A DNA stretch of 64,000 bases from Holothuria scabra (lineage: Eukaryota > Echinodermata > Holothuroidea > Aspidochirotida > Holothuriidae), in the NCBI GenBank assembly GCA_037179385.1, contig CM074187.1, forward strand, positions 14,881,450-14,945,449, in the 5' to 3' direction. The translations under genes were made by a program, and so were the position numbers. This document shows positions 1-11,149 of this stretch, in pieces. How positions within the stretch are numbered: the stretch's first letter is position 1; each line of letters starts with the position of its first letter. The notes beneath the pieces are model-generated. The model was given only the letters and a program-made list of their open reading frames with translations. It did no database searches and was not told the origin of the DNA.

Positions 1-610
1 TCCAGCAATCTCGGAGGCAATGTGTTCAAAAATTTCCTCCATACCCTACATGCCAACCCATGGTGGCGTGTAGCGTATCTGTACTATACCCATCTTTTCA
101 ACATGCACAAGTCAGCCCCCAATCCAAAATTCCTTCCGATGGCACTGCTCCATCAAAGTTGAGAAGTCTCAGGATTTTAACCTGTAGCTGAAGTTGCTCC
201 ATTTTTAATAACTTTTTGCATCATGATCTCATGTTGAAAGTTATATAGTAAAATAATTTTGAGAATACGTATACAGGCTCATTTTCCAATGATTAGCTTT
301 AATACATTACCTTACCATTTCATAAACTGTTACAGTGGTACATTTTATTTGGTACTTTTTTTGATCATTTTGCCATTTGCTCATATTTTTTGTTTTTTTT
401 TTAGTGAACGTTTTATTTCAACAAAAGGTCAAAATAACGACTGCTTAGATACTATTAACAAGCCCGGGAAATGTTATTTCCGGCTGTCTGAGGGGTTGCC
501 ATTTTTCAAAATTTTCTGTACGCTCCGCGCCAACCGATGGTGGCGCTCCGCTTAGATAGTCAGCCCGAGTCAGCCCCCCAATCCAACATACCTTCCGACG
601 GCACTGCCAA
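1..610. repeat. Dispersed repeat, two related blocks
   Basis: Two diverged copies of one sequence: about 40-160 (key words ATGGTGGCG, then CAGCCCCCAATCC, then GGCACTGC) and about 470-607 (CGATGGTGGCGCTCCGC, CAGCCCCCCAATCC, GGCACTGCC). The second block is preceded by the motif GGCTGTCTGAGGGGTT, which recurs near 10850, 10990 and 40890. No coding exon is supported here; the 98-codon open frame at 259-555 lies inside the repeat and has no recognisable domain. Confidence 0.5.
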
Positions 611-1560
611 GTCTTTTTCAGAAAGTCACATTACCCTAGAATACTACCAGCCATGATATACTTATGACCAAAATTCTTGGATCCAAAGTGAAGAACTTTG
701 CATTTATCAGCATTAAAAGACATTTGCCAAGTCTGAGACCAAGTAACTAGCCTATCTAAATCCCTTTGCAACAGAGAAACATCCTTTCCATCATTAACAT
801 TCCTATAGAGCTTAGTGTCATCAGCAAACTTACTAATACTAGATGAGAGAGAGCAATCAATATCATTTATAAAAACTAGAAAAAGAATTGGGCCCAGAAC
901 AGAACCTTGTGGTACTCCACTTGTGACATCATTCCAAGAGGAGAAATTACCATTTACAACAAACCTCTGGGATCTACCAAAAAGCCAAGACTTGATCCAG
1001 TCAGCACATCTCCCCTGGATGCCTAACTGAAGCAATTTTACCATAAGTCTACCTAATGGGACTTTGTCAAATGCCTTTTGAAAATCAAGGTAAATGACAT
1101 CAACACAATGACCTGAATCAAGAGACAAAGAGACATCTTCAAGAAAGCTAAGCAAATTAGAGACGCAAGACCTATTAGGCAGGAACCCATGCTGAGACAG
1201 AAGCAGTAAACCATTGTCTAAAAGATACTTAAGTATACAATCCTTAACCACAGACTCCATGACTTTACATACAACACTGGTTAAACTAACAGGCCTGTAG
1301 TTACAAGGAAGGCTCCGACTCCCTTTCTTGAAAATAGGGGTTACATTCGCAATCTTCTAGTTGGCAAAAACAAAGCCTGAGTCCAGACATTTCTGAAAAA
1401 TACTACACAGAGGAACGGACAAAATATCACGGACGAACTTGAGAGGGATTGTTGCTTAAGGTGGCTCAACACTGAGACAAAGTCCAATGCAATTCCTCTG
1501 AGGACACAAGGATGTATGTTGTCAGGTTCTACTGACTTATTTTCATTCAAAGCTTAAGTT
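611..1560 (-). mobile_element. CR1-like LINE reverse transcriptase fragment (decayed)
   Basis: Read on the minus strand this gives reverse transcriptase motifs in order: NYRPVSLTSVVCKV (about 1300-1260), HGFLPNRSC, VIYLDFQKAFDKVP, SGVPQGSVLGPILFL and SKFADDTKLYRNV, with FADD marking the catalytic site. The frame breaks near 1330 (upstream part MNENKSVEPDNIHPCVLR in another frame) and stops near 630 inside the palm/thumb region, so it is truncated at both ends. It belongs to the same family as the better preserved copy at 3560-4850. Dead element within or downstream of the CCDC12-like gene. Confidence 0.85.
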
Positions 1561-2838
1561 TTAACAGTTAGCTACATTTTTTCAACCCCATGTGTGAACA
1601 TGGAAATATCAGCCATGCTGCTATCAGTAGCTGGTCTATGAAATGGGATTAATGCTGCACATAGTCCTAGTGAAGCCACTAGTACACTGGAAAAAAAAGG
1701 CAAGGGCCTTGTCCATATCAGTAATACCGAGTAATGGCTAGTTTGCCTTTCAAGTTCAACTAGTCACTGAACGTGACCGTATAATCCGTTCCTTGTAGTC
1801 ACTCCTTACTACTGTACGGTCACTGGCCTACATGTACAAAGGTAACGACGTTTTAAGCCAAAAAAACAAACTGAGCTCTAATTACGGTTCATGGAACAGA
1901 TTTGAGTTAACACAATGCTTTTGAGCATTCTTAAATACCACTTATACTTTCTGGAATGTTTAATACCAGCGAATTCACAGCAAAAGGCAGGAAAAATGTG
2001 GTGCCATCCTTCCCAGTAACATCGACATCTTGACCGTCTGCTACTGTGTTGCATGATGGGAAGGACTTCCGCTCGACAAGCTTTCAAAGAACAATTAGTT
2101 AGCATGGCTAGTCAATACTTGTACGTCATATAATAAGCTCTCTGTACATTACAAAATTGTACAGTCACTGCGTAGGTTTCCGCATTTTACATGAGATCAC
2201 ATGACAAACACTGACTTCTTTGACTGAAAAATTACTCTGCACAGACTTAACGTTATTCGCAGAATTATCCTGCCAAAATTTCCCTTTTAAAGGTCTTATT
2301 TTATTAACAGACTTGTGTGGAAGGTGAATGTGAATACAAAGATCATCTGTGGAAAGTTTGGTGAGAAAAGGTATCTTTTTGGGGACGTGAGGGATGCCTA
2401 CTCACGCGTGAGTAGGCAAATGAGCTGTGTTTTTGTGTATACCGGGCAAGGGCCCAGAAATGAAGTGTATAGCATTGGAAAGTAATGCTGGGTCCTGTTC
2501 AAGGGCTAAGTTCAACTGGAGAGGAGGGATGGGCAGATACTGTGTTCATCCTTTTTTTTTTGGCCACTGATTCACTTCCAAGACCAAAAGGGCTAAGTGT
2601 TATGTTTATTGTTTGTTTTGAGTGAACTTGCCCCAAATATAAGTAACCAGTGGTTTAGTTTTCTAGTGCGTTTTAAATTATTTTTCCTTTCGCTACGCAC
2701 TGGAATGGAACAGATTTCTTCTTCGCAGAACTAAGCCTAACGTTAAACCTAGCATAGCACAAAATACGAATACTCAGCTTAGGCCCTATCTACAGTAAGT
2801 TCGCTTTCAGTGGAGTAAGTCAAACCTTCTCTTCATAC
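1561..2838. other. Non-coding; presumed intron 1 of CCDC12-like gene
   Basis: Lies directly after the splice donor of the minus-strand CCDC12-like exon. No second exon could be recognised. It contains a 24-bp perfect palindrome at 2395-2418. Short open frames here (for example minus strand 1878-2105) match nothing I know. Confidence 0.4.
2395..2418. repeat. 24-bp perfect palindrome
   Basis: The half-site TGCCTACTCACG is followed immediately by its exact reverse complement. It could form a cruciform or bind a dimeric factor. It sits about 0.5 kb inside the presumed first intron of the CCDC12-like gene. Confidence 0.7.
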
Positions 2839-2937
2839 CCCATGTTTTTCCTCATCTGAAACCTTTTTTCTCTTGAGAGCCTGAAGACGTTCTTTTCTCT
2901 TTCGCGCTGCTTCTTCCAAAGAACCCACGGAATCCAT
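2839..2937 (-). CDS. CCDC12-like protein, first coding exon
   Basis: On the minus strand an ATG at 2937 opens 33 codons that run without stop into a splice donor (GGG|GTATGAAG, intron begins at 2838, phase 0). The peptide starts MDSVGSLEEAARKRKERLQ and continues with LKRKK and an acidic stretch. This matches the amino end of coiled-coil domain-containing protein 12, a small nuclear protein associated with the spliceosome (cwf18 family), whose hallmark is a LEEEA-RRKERLKAL-like helix near the start. Only this exon is in view; the remaining exons should lie to the left, probably beyond base 1. The gene is transcribed divergently from OS9, with 11.7 kb between the two start codons. The exon is too short for an ordinary ORF search; identification rests on the N-terminal helix and the donor site. 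Confidence 0.65.
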
Positions 2938-3559
2938 GTTTCAAATTCAACAGGCCAGCTCCGCACCATGTGTGTGTTCCGCTGTATATGGTGGTGTTTT
3001 CCCCCTAATTTCGTACAGTTGAGTTACTTCAAATGTAGTGCAAACGATATGTGCATTTTCTGCTCGAAAATAGATGCCTAATTCAATTTTTTCAGAGGAA
3101 CAACAGAAACGAGTATCAATGGCAATCTGAATCATCACAGTCAAAGCTTGCCTTCATTAGTTTTGAAACATTTATCTCCGCCCTCAGTACTAGTCGGGCA
3201 TCCAGGATTTGTCAGAACGGGGACAGTTGTGGCACTTTCCGAAGGAGAATAATTTGAAAAACGGTGCAAACCTTTTTTCTTTTCAGGTGGAATGAATACA
3301 TAAGACCAAACAGAATGTCACACTTTGAGACTAGCATTAGTCTTGGTCAAGACCCTGAAGCAGTACACTACGTACATGCAGCGATATTGGATCGGATTAC
3401 AATCCGATTTTTGTGAGCTTTTCTCCATGACTGAAAGAACCAAAAATTTGCTATCTTGTGTAAAAATATGATCGGTTAAGAGGATTACGGAAATGAAATG
3501 TAAACGTGTAAGAGCACAATACTGGCTTACAAAGGTGGCCGGACATTTAACACAACATA
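2938..3559. other. Upstream region of CCDC12-like gene
   Basis: This would contain the 5' UTR and promoter of the minus-strand gene. No TATA box, CpG cluster or other element stands out. Short open frames on either strand are unconvincing. Confidence 0.35.
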
Positions 3560-4850
3560 ACATAACAGGTTAAAGGGCAAAGGAGGGATGTAAAGGCCCC
3601 ATAAGATGCCCTGTAATCCAAAACCCCCAAAACAAAGCAAACCACCAACACCTAAAGAGCCCAGAAAGATTAGATTCTACCACAGTCATGGAAAAACTTG
3701 TCAATATTAACCTTAAAACGGTGCACCGATGTGGAGTTAACAACCCACTCAGGCAGGCTATTCCACTCACTAACAACCCTATGAGAGAAACTGAACTTCC
3801 TAATGTCAAGTCTAGCAAAAGACTTTTCAAGCTTTTTGCAATGGGCTCTAACCCGAGGATTACTCTGGACCTTTAAATAACTGCAAGCTAACAAAGGATT
3901 CCCTTCAGATAGAAATTTGTATACCTGGAGCATGTCCCCCCTAATCCTTCTCAGCTCCAAAGTGGTAAGCTCAAGCAGCTTAAGCCTTTGGGAATAAGGT
4001 AGATTTTTAACCTCAGGTATGAGTCGGGTAGCTCTCTTCTGAACTTGCTCTAAAAGCAATTTGTCCCTTTCAAAGAAGGGACTCCAGGCCTGTGCAGCAT
4101 AGTCGAGATGGGGTCGAACCAGCTGCTTATACAAATTTAGCACAATTTCTTTACTAAAACTTTTAAAATTCCTCCTGATCAACCCAAGCACCCTATTTGC
4201 CCTTGCAGCAGTAGCTGCACACTGCCTAGATGACTTTAAATCTCCTGTAATAACTACACCAAGGTCTTTCTCAGAAGTCACTTTGTTCAAATTAGTACCA
4301 TTCATAGTATAATCATGGTGGGGATTCTTAGAACCAAAGTGGAGGACTTTGCACTTATCAGCATTAAAAGACATTTGCCAAGTCTGAGACCATGAAAATA
4401 ACCTATCCAGATCTTTCTGAAGCAATAAAGAATCATCCTTTCCTCCAACCTTCCTATAGAGCTTTGTATCATCAGCAAACTTACTTATACTGGAAGTGAT
4501 AGAGCTATCAATATCATTTATGAAAATTAAGAGAAGAAGTGGGCCAAGAACAGAACCTTGTGGTACACCACTTGAGACTTCTTTCCAGGAAGAAAAATTT
4601 CCATTGACAACAACTCTCTGAGACCTACCATTGAGCCACGAATTGATCCACTGAGCGCACTTGCCTATGATGCCTAACCTATGCAATTTTACCATGAGTC
4701 TACCTAGAGGTACTTTGTCAAAAGCTTTTTGGAAGTCAAGATAAATGACGTCCACACTGGAACCTGAATCGAGAGACAAAGAAACATCCTCAAGAAAGCT
4801 TAGCAAATTTGTAACACAAGATCTACTGGGTAGATCTATTTTTTGGGTCT
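3560..4850 (-). mobile_element. CR1-like LINE, 5'-truncated, RT domain and 3' end
   Basis: Minus-strand open frame 4806-3670 (378 codons) with reverse transcriptase motifs VIYLDFQKAFDKVPLGRL, SGVPQGSVLGPLLLLIFINDI, SKFADDTKLYRKV and DLGVVITGDL, followed by the thumb and C-terminal region (VRPHLDYAAQAWSPF, TRLIPEVKNLPYSQRL, FSFSHRVVSEWNSLPE). The frame is uninterrupted, so the copy is fairly young, but everything upstream of the palm (endonuclease, ORF1) is missing; homology ends near 4850. The 3' UTR runs to about 3560, where short ATGTT-type repeats (minus-strand sense) form the tail. Same family as 611-1560. Confidence 0.9.
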
Positions 4851-6160
4851 ATTAGCAAAAGATAAGAATGATTAATCATTTGAATTGCTGCAATTTGTTG
4901 ATAAATGTAATGGGAAATGTCATCAAAATGTAAAGCATCATGTTTGTTAGATGACAAAAATTTTGTATGTCACAAAAAACTGGTTGTAATGTTTCGATAG
5001 CTACATGGGACACCAAAGTAGAATTAGGTACCAAAAATAAAGTTAAAAGATACTGAAATTGGTTAAATTTAACTGTAAATTTGTTCATGCATATTACAAG
5101 TTGCAATGATATAATAATATCTCTTGACTAAAGATCCTCACATTCTGCATCCCTGCCATGTATGCACCAAATCTAACGTTAGTTACATAAGACACCATTT
5201 TGTCCCTTATTTTGTGTCCTCGTAATTAACGTTAAATTTGCATTTAAACTTTCCTGGTCAGTCACCCATTGTAAAATGTTAGTGAATAGTAGTTGTTAAA
5301 TTTCTATTCCAACATATTTATAAGCAATTCACATCATATTGCAATATTGACTAGATTTTTGGTGTATAATGATTTGGTGCATGTTTTGGCATCTTTGTAA
5401 CTAACGTTAACATTTTGTAGCCATCCAATACAGAATACAAAAGGAAAGACAAGCATGTTTAATGTAGACGTATACACCATCGATCACCAATCATAATCAC
5501 AGCATCAAAAATGAATCATGATATTAGGAGTCACAGTCACATTTAAGCCCAACAAAAGTATGGGATTTTATGTTTTTATGTCAGGTATCGTGTTCTTGCA
5601 AAAACTATTTATTTCGTGACGTCACATTGAAAAATAGTTTTATCGGACTACGCATATCCGATAAAAGTTGTCTACGGGTGTGACGTCACGGAATAATAAG
5701 TATAACTTAGATTTTAGATACAAATCATATATTTACACAAGTTGACAATTTTTTGTTTCTTTTTGACCAAAGATGGAGCAGATTTGGAGTAAAACTCGCA
5801 AAAATCGGAACGGAATCCGATCCGATATCGCTGTGTACGGAGTTAATAATGGTACTGTATAACATTTACAACTGTTTTTGAGTACGTCCTCTATTACTTG
5901 AGAAATTCTCCGCTCTGTGTAATTAGAAAAATTTGGCTCACATTTGAAGACAAATGTACTAGTTAGCACTCGGAATATTTGAGCGATACTATAAAACAAT
6001 TTGGGCTAAATATTGTCATGCATTGTCATGGTATGAATGTTAAATAAGATATTTAGTTTGTTTTCGACTGGTTCTTCTGTACATTTAGTATCGGGACGCG
6101 CATGAAAGGAGGAATTTTGGCACCCGTATTCAGAACGCCTGATACACTGTTTACACTATG
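4851..6160. other. Intergenic, no gene seen
   Basis: AT-rich sequence without supported exons. The only structure noted is the foldback with two TGACGTCA sites at 5610-5695, listed separately. Confidence 0.4.
5610..5695. repeat. Foldback with two CRE-like palindromes
   Basis: Outer arms 5610-5625 and 5680-5695 (TATTTCGTGACGTCAC and its reverse complement with one mismatch) enclose a second perfect inverted pair, TTTTATCGGA at 5638-5647 and TCCGATAAAA at 5657-5666. Each outer arm contains the CREB/ATF palindrome TGACGTCA. It is probably a tiny MITE; the regulatory reading is only suggested by the motif. Confidence 0.6.
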
Positions 6161-6168
6161 CATGACCT

Positions 6169-6380
6169 GGATCTGGATCTGGAAAAATACTGCACAACAC
6201 TCCTGGTGGAGTCAAACGTGCAGGGTTGAGTGTGCGTATGTAGTTAGTCGTCCCGTCTGAGGATCCTCAAGGCTGCGCTCTTGAATTGCTTGGGGTCCTC
6301 GAGATCTATAATGTTCTGGGGGAGTAGGTTCCAGTCTCTGACGGTCCGAGGAAAGAAACTGTATTTGTAGCAGTCCTTTT
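6169..6380 (-). mobile_element. 3' end of 2A/PHD LINE, 5'-truncated copy
   Basis: The reverse complement matches the 3' end of the LINE at 15604-19232 over about 215 bases with roughly three mismatches by eye. It covers the last codons (YKYSFFPRTVRDWNLLP onward), the stop, the 3' UTR and the terminal CCAGAT repeats. The match breaks near 6380. A possible target duplication TGACCT occurs on both sides (6163-6168 and 6381-6386). Near identity to the long copy implies recent activity. Confidence 0.85.
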
Positions 6381-6664
6381 TGACCTTTGATGACACAAAG
6401 ATTTGGTTGCGTTACACCTCCAGCTGCGACTTCGGTTCTGTGGCCGCTTCGCAAACAGGGCACACGTAATGATACTGTTGTAAAACGTACGGGTGTGCAT
6501 TTACACACTGACTTCTATATTAAATTTCATCAGAACTTTACTATTCTACCTCTTAAGCCTTTAGGTGTCGTTCCGTCGTATGGATAAACAATTAAAAATT
6601 AATAGGAGCATCATTACGAGAAGCATGATATGTCAATCTGGTGAACCAGTGGGTTCATCGTTAA

Positions 6665-6961
6665 AGGCAGTCATACGTCACCCCATACTACAGTTTTAGT
6701 ATACATATATCAAAACTCTCAATTGGTACAGATCTTTGATTGGCATCACATTCACACAATGCATCATGGCTAAATTACACAGCATGGGCACTGAGAGTGT
6801 CTTGATTACACATTATGGACTTATATGGCCACTGGATTAAGCCATGAAGCAATAAACTAGGATTGTGTCTGGATAAAGATGGGTTTTAGATAAATGTGGG
6901 AGGGGCTAGAAGTGAGTAGGTTGGGAGAACTGGAACTGTTTGGAATGATGAAAATATGCCT
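6665..6961. mobile_element. TTAA-flanked MITE (piggyBac-like), copy 1
   Basis: Flanked by TTAA at 6661-6664 and 6962-6965. The ends begin AGGCAG... and finish ...GCCT and are imperfect inverted repeats. About 297 bp long and non-coding. It shares its whole length with copies at 55918-56704, 56356-56651 and 57574-57872 (shared words: CAATTGG, TTGATTG, GAAGCAATA, GGGAGGGGCT, GGGAGAA-TGG). Confidence 0.75.
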
Positions 6962-7004
6962 TTAAATAGAAAAGAAAAAAAAGAAGCAAGATAGCCACTG
7001 TAGC

Positions 7005-7315
7005 ACTAACCCAGCAACCCAGCAAGCAAGCCCCGTTGGGCCCTAATTAGGTTTTAGTTGGGAACCTTGGGCTTAATTGGACTTGGGCTGAGGTTGGTAT
7101 TGTTATCAGGTCCCAATTGGATCCCAGCTGGGCTTTCCACAGAGATGGGAGAGATGCTGTTAACTCTTAAGGGCCACTGGCAAATTGAGACCCAGTGAGG
7201 TTTAAGAGGGCTAAGTTAGCCAAATTGGTGCCTAATGAAAGCCCACTGACAAAACTGATTGGGCCCCAATCGGGAGCCCAATTTGGCCGAAAAAGGGACC
7301 CAATAAGGTGTGCTG
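7005..7315. repeat. GCCCA/GCTGGGC-rich repeat, copy A
   Basis: About 300 bp closely matched by 11150-11435. Shared landmarks in order: CCCAGCA, GGGCTTGGGCTGAGGTTGG (in copy B; diverged in A), ATCAGGTCCCAA, GATGGGAGAGATG, GCCTAATGAAAGC, CCCCAATCGGGAGCCCAAT and GTGTGCTGGCA. The ends are weakly inverted (CCAGCA / TGCTGG), as in a foldback transposon. No protein. Confidence 0.65.
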
Positions 7316-8169
7316 GCAAGAAAACTGCCATACATTTGCTTACTGCAAAACTGTCTTCAAATGTGGAGCCATTTGATTTACACATAGGCCTACAAAACTG
7401 ATATGATGAACCAAAAAAGTCTTAAGTTTCATCAAAACTTTCGAAACCTAGTAGAAAACAAGCTGAAATGTAGACTCTGAAATACAGAGGGCAATTGGAC
7501 GAATGTCAGTGCCGTTTGTCGACTATATAACTCCACTGTGTTACGATGGCCCCATTTGGGCATCGCCAAGGATGGGAAACACGTTCCTACCATTCTGGGT
7601 TTTCTACTGAGCTCAAAATTTCAATAGTTATGAAACATAAACCTAGGCCCACAATGTGATTTTTAACAAGAGGGGTGAGGTGTCCAGGTTTGAGAGTTTT
7701 TACAAGAAACTAGAAGCCGGGTGGGAGGGTGATTTTAATTTTATAAGTGTTGCAATAATTCTTGCTTTATCATTACTTCTTTCAGTGCCTTTATTACCGC
7801 CATTATATTTCAAAAGTCATTTGAAAGGACCAAATTCAAGTACTTCAAGTAATTAGGGACTAATAGCTGTTTTATGGTTTACCGGATTTGATTCGACTTC
7901 TGTCGAAAGACTTTTCCGGACACTTGAGGTATACCCAACTCTCAGTAAAACCATCACTGAGTTACGCGTCAATTTGTTAAAGTTAAATGTCCTCTAAAAC
8001 ACTTGTCGAAGTTTCAAAACGTCTCAGCTCCCGGCGCAAAATTTGCTGACGGGTTATCCATTCATTCCGACTCGATTTACCATAACAATGTCCCTAGACA
8101 TCCTAGCAATCTCCATCGTATAACTCGGATTTACTGCAACTTCAACCTCCTCGCAGACAGCTTAGGTCT
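7316..8169. other. Intergenic, no gene seen
   Basis: Short open frames at 7656-7856 and 8003-8215 show no domain or codon pattern that I can support. Confidence 0.35.
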
Positions 8170-8212
8170 TCAGCATCTGCACTCTAACTTCTGGAACCTA
8201 GAACCCACAGTG

Positions 8213-8436
8213 TAACTTTGCTGATCGCTCCATTTCTTATTTTGGACCGAAAGAATGGAACCCTCTCCCAAACCACATAAAAACTGCACAGACTGTTGAT
8301 GCCTTTAAGAAACTTCTCAAATGCCATATCTTCCACCAAGTGTATAATATTTAATTATATTACTGTCACAGCGCCTTCGAACAACCTTTATTGGTTTTGG
8401 CGCTTTACAAATTTCCAGTATTATTATTATTTATTA
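8213..8436 (+). mobile_element. LINE 3' end remnant (L2/Jockey-superfamily type)
   Basis: Translation from about 8215 gives the conserved C-terminal tail of such reverse transcriptases (FADRSISYFGPKEWNPLPNH, then VDAFKKLLKCHIF) ending at a TAA near 8352. This is followed by the typical 3' UTR words GCGCCTTCGA and TTGGCGCTTTACAAA and a TTATTATTATT tail at about 8420-8436. Everything upstream of the tail is missing. Confidence 0.75.
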
Positions 8437-10130
8437 GAGAAGTTTTGCTAGTGGGGCTCAACTGAGCTTTCCTGCCCTTATCCATGCCTATTTTGCTAAC
8501 ACTCAATGACTGCTATATGCTCGTCAGTTTTCAATCCCATAATTTTCTCAAAATTGCTTAAATTGACCTACATTTTACCATCAGAGATACTTCAGCCAGT
8601 CAAATTTCATATTAACTTGACAAAAATCCCATCCTATTAAGAAACATGTTGCAAAAGTACTCCTAACGTTCCCATTTGGAGATATTTTGGTAGGATTCTG
8701 GCGTAAACACTGAGACGGCAATGAATACATAGGGGAAGACTTAGTCAAGTTTAGAAGAACCACCGCCTCTGTTAGAAATCAGACAACCATGCAACGAGGA
8801 CAATAGGCATCTAGGTGCTTAAGCCTACCCCTAAGAGATTAAACCAATAGTAACAATAGAAAAAAAGCTTTTTTGGTAGTCGAGAAGTTATGAATATTCA
8901 TTCCAGAACGCTTTCGACTGAAACAGAGGGTCGATTTTGAAACATATACAAATTTGGCCTCAATATGATCAGAATTGAGGCCTTTCCAATCAAATGCTTA
9001 TTACAGTAAAAATGGAATAGTATTTATCTTAAAATGGGAAATCATTTGAAAAATTATTACCGATTGTTAGTCGAAACACTTTGTGGAAAGGGGGGGGGGG
9101 GTAAAGTTGACCGACCTTATCATGTAGATTATGTGCAATAGCGTCTATATTTACACGATTTAGAAGTTTGAAGTAGTTCATGATTACGAAAAGAAAGCTC
9201 CATGTTGATAACAAGAAGCGAAAAGAAAGCTGGAATGCCAAGTAGTCGATAAAATGTAGAAGAAAGACGAAATGAAAGCAAAAGAAAACCCGCTGGAAAA
9301 ATCAACAGTTCTATATTAAATCATTGGACACAGCAAAAACACATATTGAAGAAATAACTGTATATTGTCTTCTCATGAACAATTTTAACATTTTTACACC
9401 ACTTAAAAATAGTTAATATCAGTAAACAAATTATTGGAAACCCAAATATTACAACAAATCACTAACTCACGGTTTTTCCCTTTTATTTGGGGGGGGGGGG
9501 GGGTGGTGGCTGATGTTAATTGGTGGGGAAAGAATATACTTCTTCCATCATCCTTTACCAATGGGTACACTTGGACACTAATATTTAAGTGAGCCGCACA
9601 TAAATAAAGTATCTAAAAGAGTAAAAAAAATGGACCTATTCCTCCTAAAATTACTACAATAAACTTACTGCGGTGTTTGGAAATCAGTTAACTTGTACCC
9701 TAAGCTGCTAAGTGTAAAACTCACTGTACGACGTACAAGTGAAAGTGCTGGGCTTTCGAAATTTTGTCGAGAGAGGTGTTTTAGTCGGTACTTTTTATTT
9801 TTATAGTAACATTAAAAATGATTTTGCAATATGGGAATGGGGAATACTTCAAGTTCATGCTTTTACAACTTGAAGGCACCTAGAAAAGTCTCCCACAGCT
9901 GAAGTTCCTTTCCACACCGTCTTCCTGAGTAGTAACAAAATAATTAAAATTTATGGGTCCATGTGGTTTTGCACCCCCTGAGACTATGAAAAGAGGCCCA
10001 TGGGCGGCCCTTTAAGTAAATGAATCCAAGTGACCCTTATGGAAAATTCACTGAGGCTCATTTAAACAACTAATAGTGTGTGGGAGAATATGGGCATTCC
10101 TTTAATATTCGTTGTACATGTGGGCTACCC
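8437..10130. other. Intergenic, homopolymer G tracts
   Basis: No exon supported. Two long G runs (about 9090-9102 and 9490-9503) are the only notable features. Confidence 0.35.
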
Positions 10131-10451
10131 ATCCCAGCCAACATGCCCAGCTGGGCCCCAACTGGGTTTCAGCTGGGCTACTTGCTGGGCTCCATCCGTG
10201 TTTGTCAGGTGTTCCCACGTGGGGCCCAACTGGGCTAGCCTTTCCCAGCTGAAGCCCAGCTGAAGCCCAGCTGTGTCCCGCTTCAATAACTGAAGCCTAG
10301 CTGGGCTTCAGCTGGGCTTCAGCTGGGAAAGGCTAGCCCAGTTGGGCTCCACGTGGGAACACCTGACAAACACGGATGGGCCCCAGCTGGGGCCCAGCAA
10401 GTAGCCCAACTGAAACCCAGTTGGGGCCCAGCTGGGCATGTTGGCTGGGAT
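10131..10451. repeat. Foldback element of GCTGGGC units
   Basis: The two halves, roughly 10131-10272 and 10305-10451, are near-perfect inverted repeats (outer ends ATCCCAGCCAACATGCCCAG and its complement) around a short spacer. Each arm is itself built from GCCCAGCTGGG and GCCCAACTGGG words, including AAGCCCAGCTG repeated in tandem. The arm also holds CACGTGGG and GTGTTTGTCAGGTGTT. It would fold into a hairpin of more than 130 bp. The word composition ties it to the repeats at 7005 and 11150. Confidence 0.85.
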
Positions 10452-10779
10452 GTGGGCCCCTTTTCAGTTAGTTAGTTAGTTACTAGATTTATCGACACAC
10501 CAACACGAAAGTGTTATAAATATATAGTGTCGTGTGGGTAAAATGCAGTACAAGTCTTTCCGTTTAGTCACCTGTGATGACAGGTAGGGAATACCGTGGG
10601 CATATTTACCAGCGGCCTATCGTCCAACTGAAGAGAGGCATGCAGTTACTTAGCAGTTTAGTAGTACTAGCGGAATGCCGATGCTTCATTGTGGTCAACA
10701 AACTGTAGGCCTATATGACACAGTGGAGGAAGGGGGTTGGCAATGCAATCACTCAAGTTTCCCCATCATCGAAGAGAAG
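10452..10779. other. Intergenic, no gene seen
   Basis: Only short features are visible, such as a small GTTAGTTAGTTAG run near 10470. No coding support. Confidence 0.3.
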
Positions 10780-11090
10780 AACCTCAAAAGGAAGGTTCAA
10801 AATACCGACTGCATAAGATTCTGTTTCTACGCAGGGGGGTGTCATTTCCGGCTATCTGACTTTTCCCAATTTTCTGTGTACCAGCCCAAACTGATGTTTG
10901 TGCTCATTTTGGATAGTCCTTCCTACAGAGTTACAAAATAATGATTGCAACGAGGTTCTGCTTAAAAGCCTCGTTGAATGCCATTTCGGGCTGTCTGAGG
11001 GGTTGTGACCTCCAAAATTTTCTGAACTACGCTTCATGCTGACTGATGGTGGCGTTCCGCTATAGGTAGTCTGCCATGTAGGATTGATTT
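10780..11090. repeat. Dispersed repeat with GTCTGAGGGGTT motif, two units
   Basis: Two tandem-like units (near 10790-10905 and 10930-11075) each contain a run resembling TTCAAAATA-CGACTGC, a CATTTCCGGCT-TCTGA core, an AATTTTCTG word and a CTGATG(T/G)T-GCG word. The same block occurs at 420-560 and, in two units, inside the hAT element at about 40815-41180. Confidence 0.55.
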
Positions 11091-11149
11091 TTTGGGGCAA
11101 AAAATCTTCTGTCCCCTGTCTTAAACTAGAAATGCTCCCCTCCGCGCGC

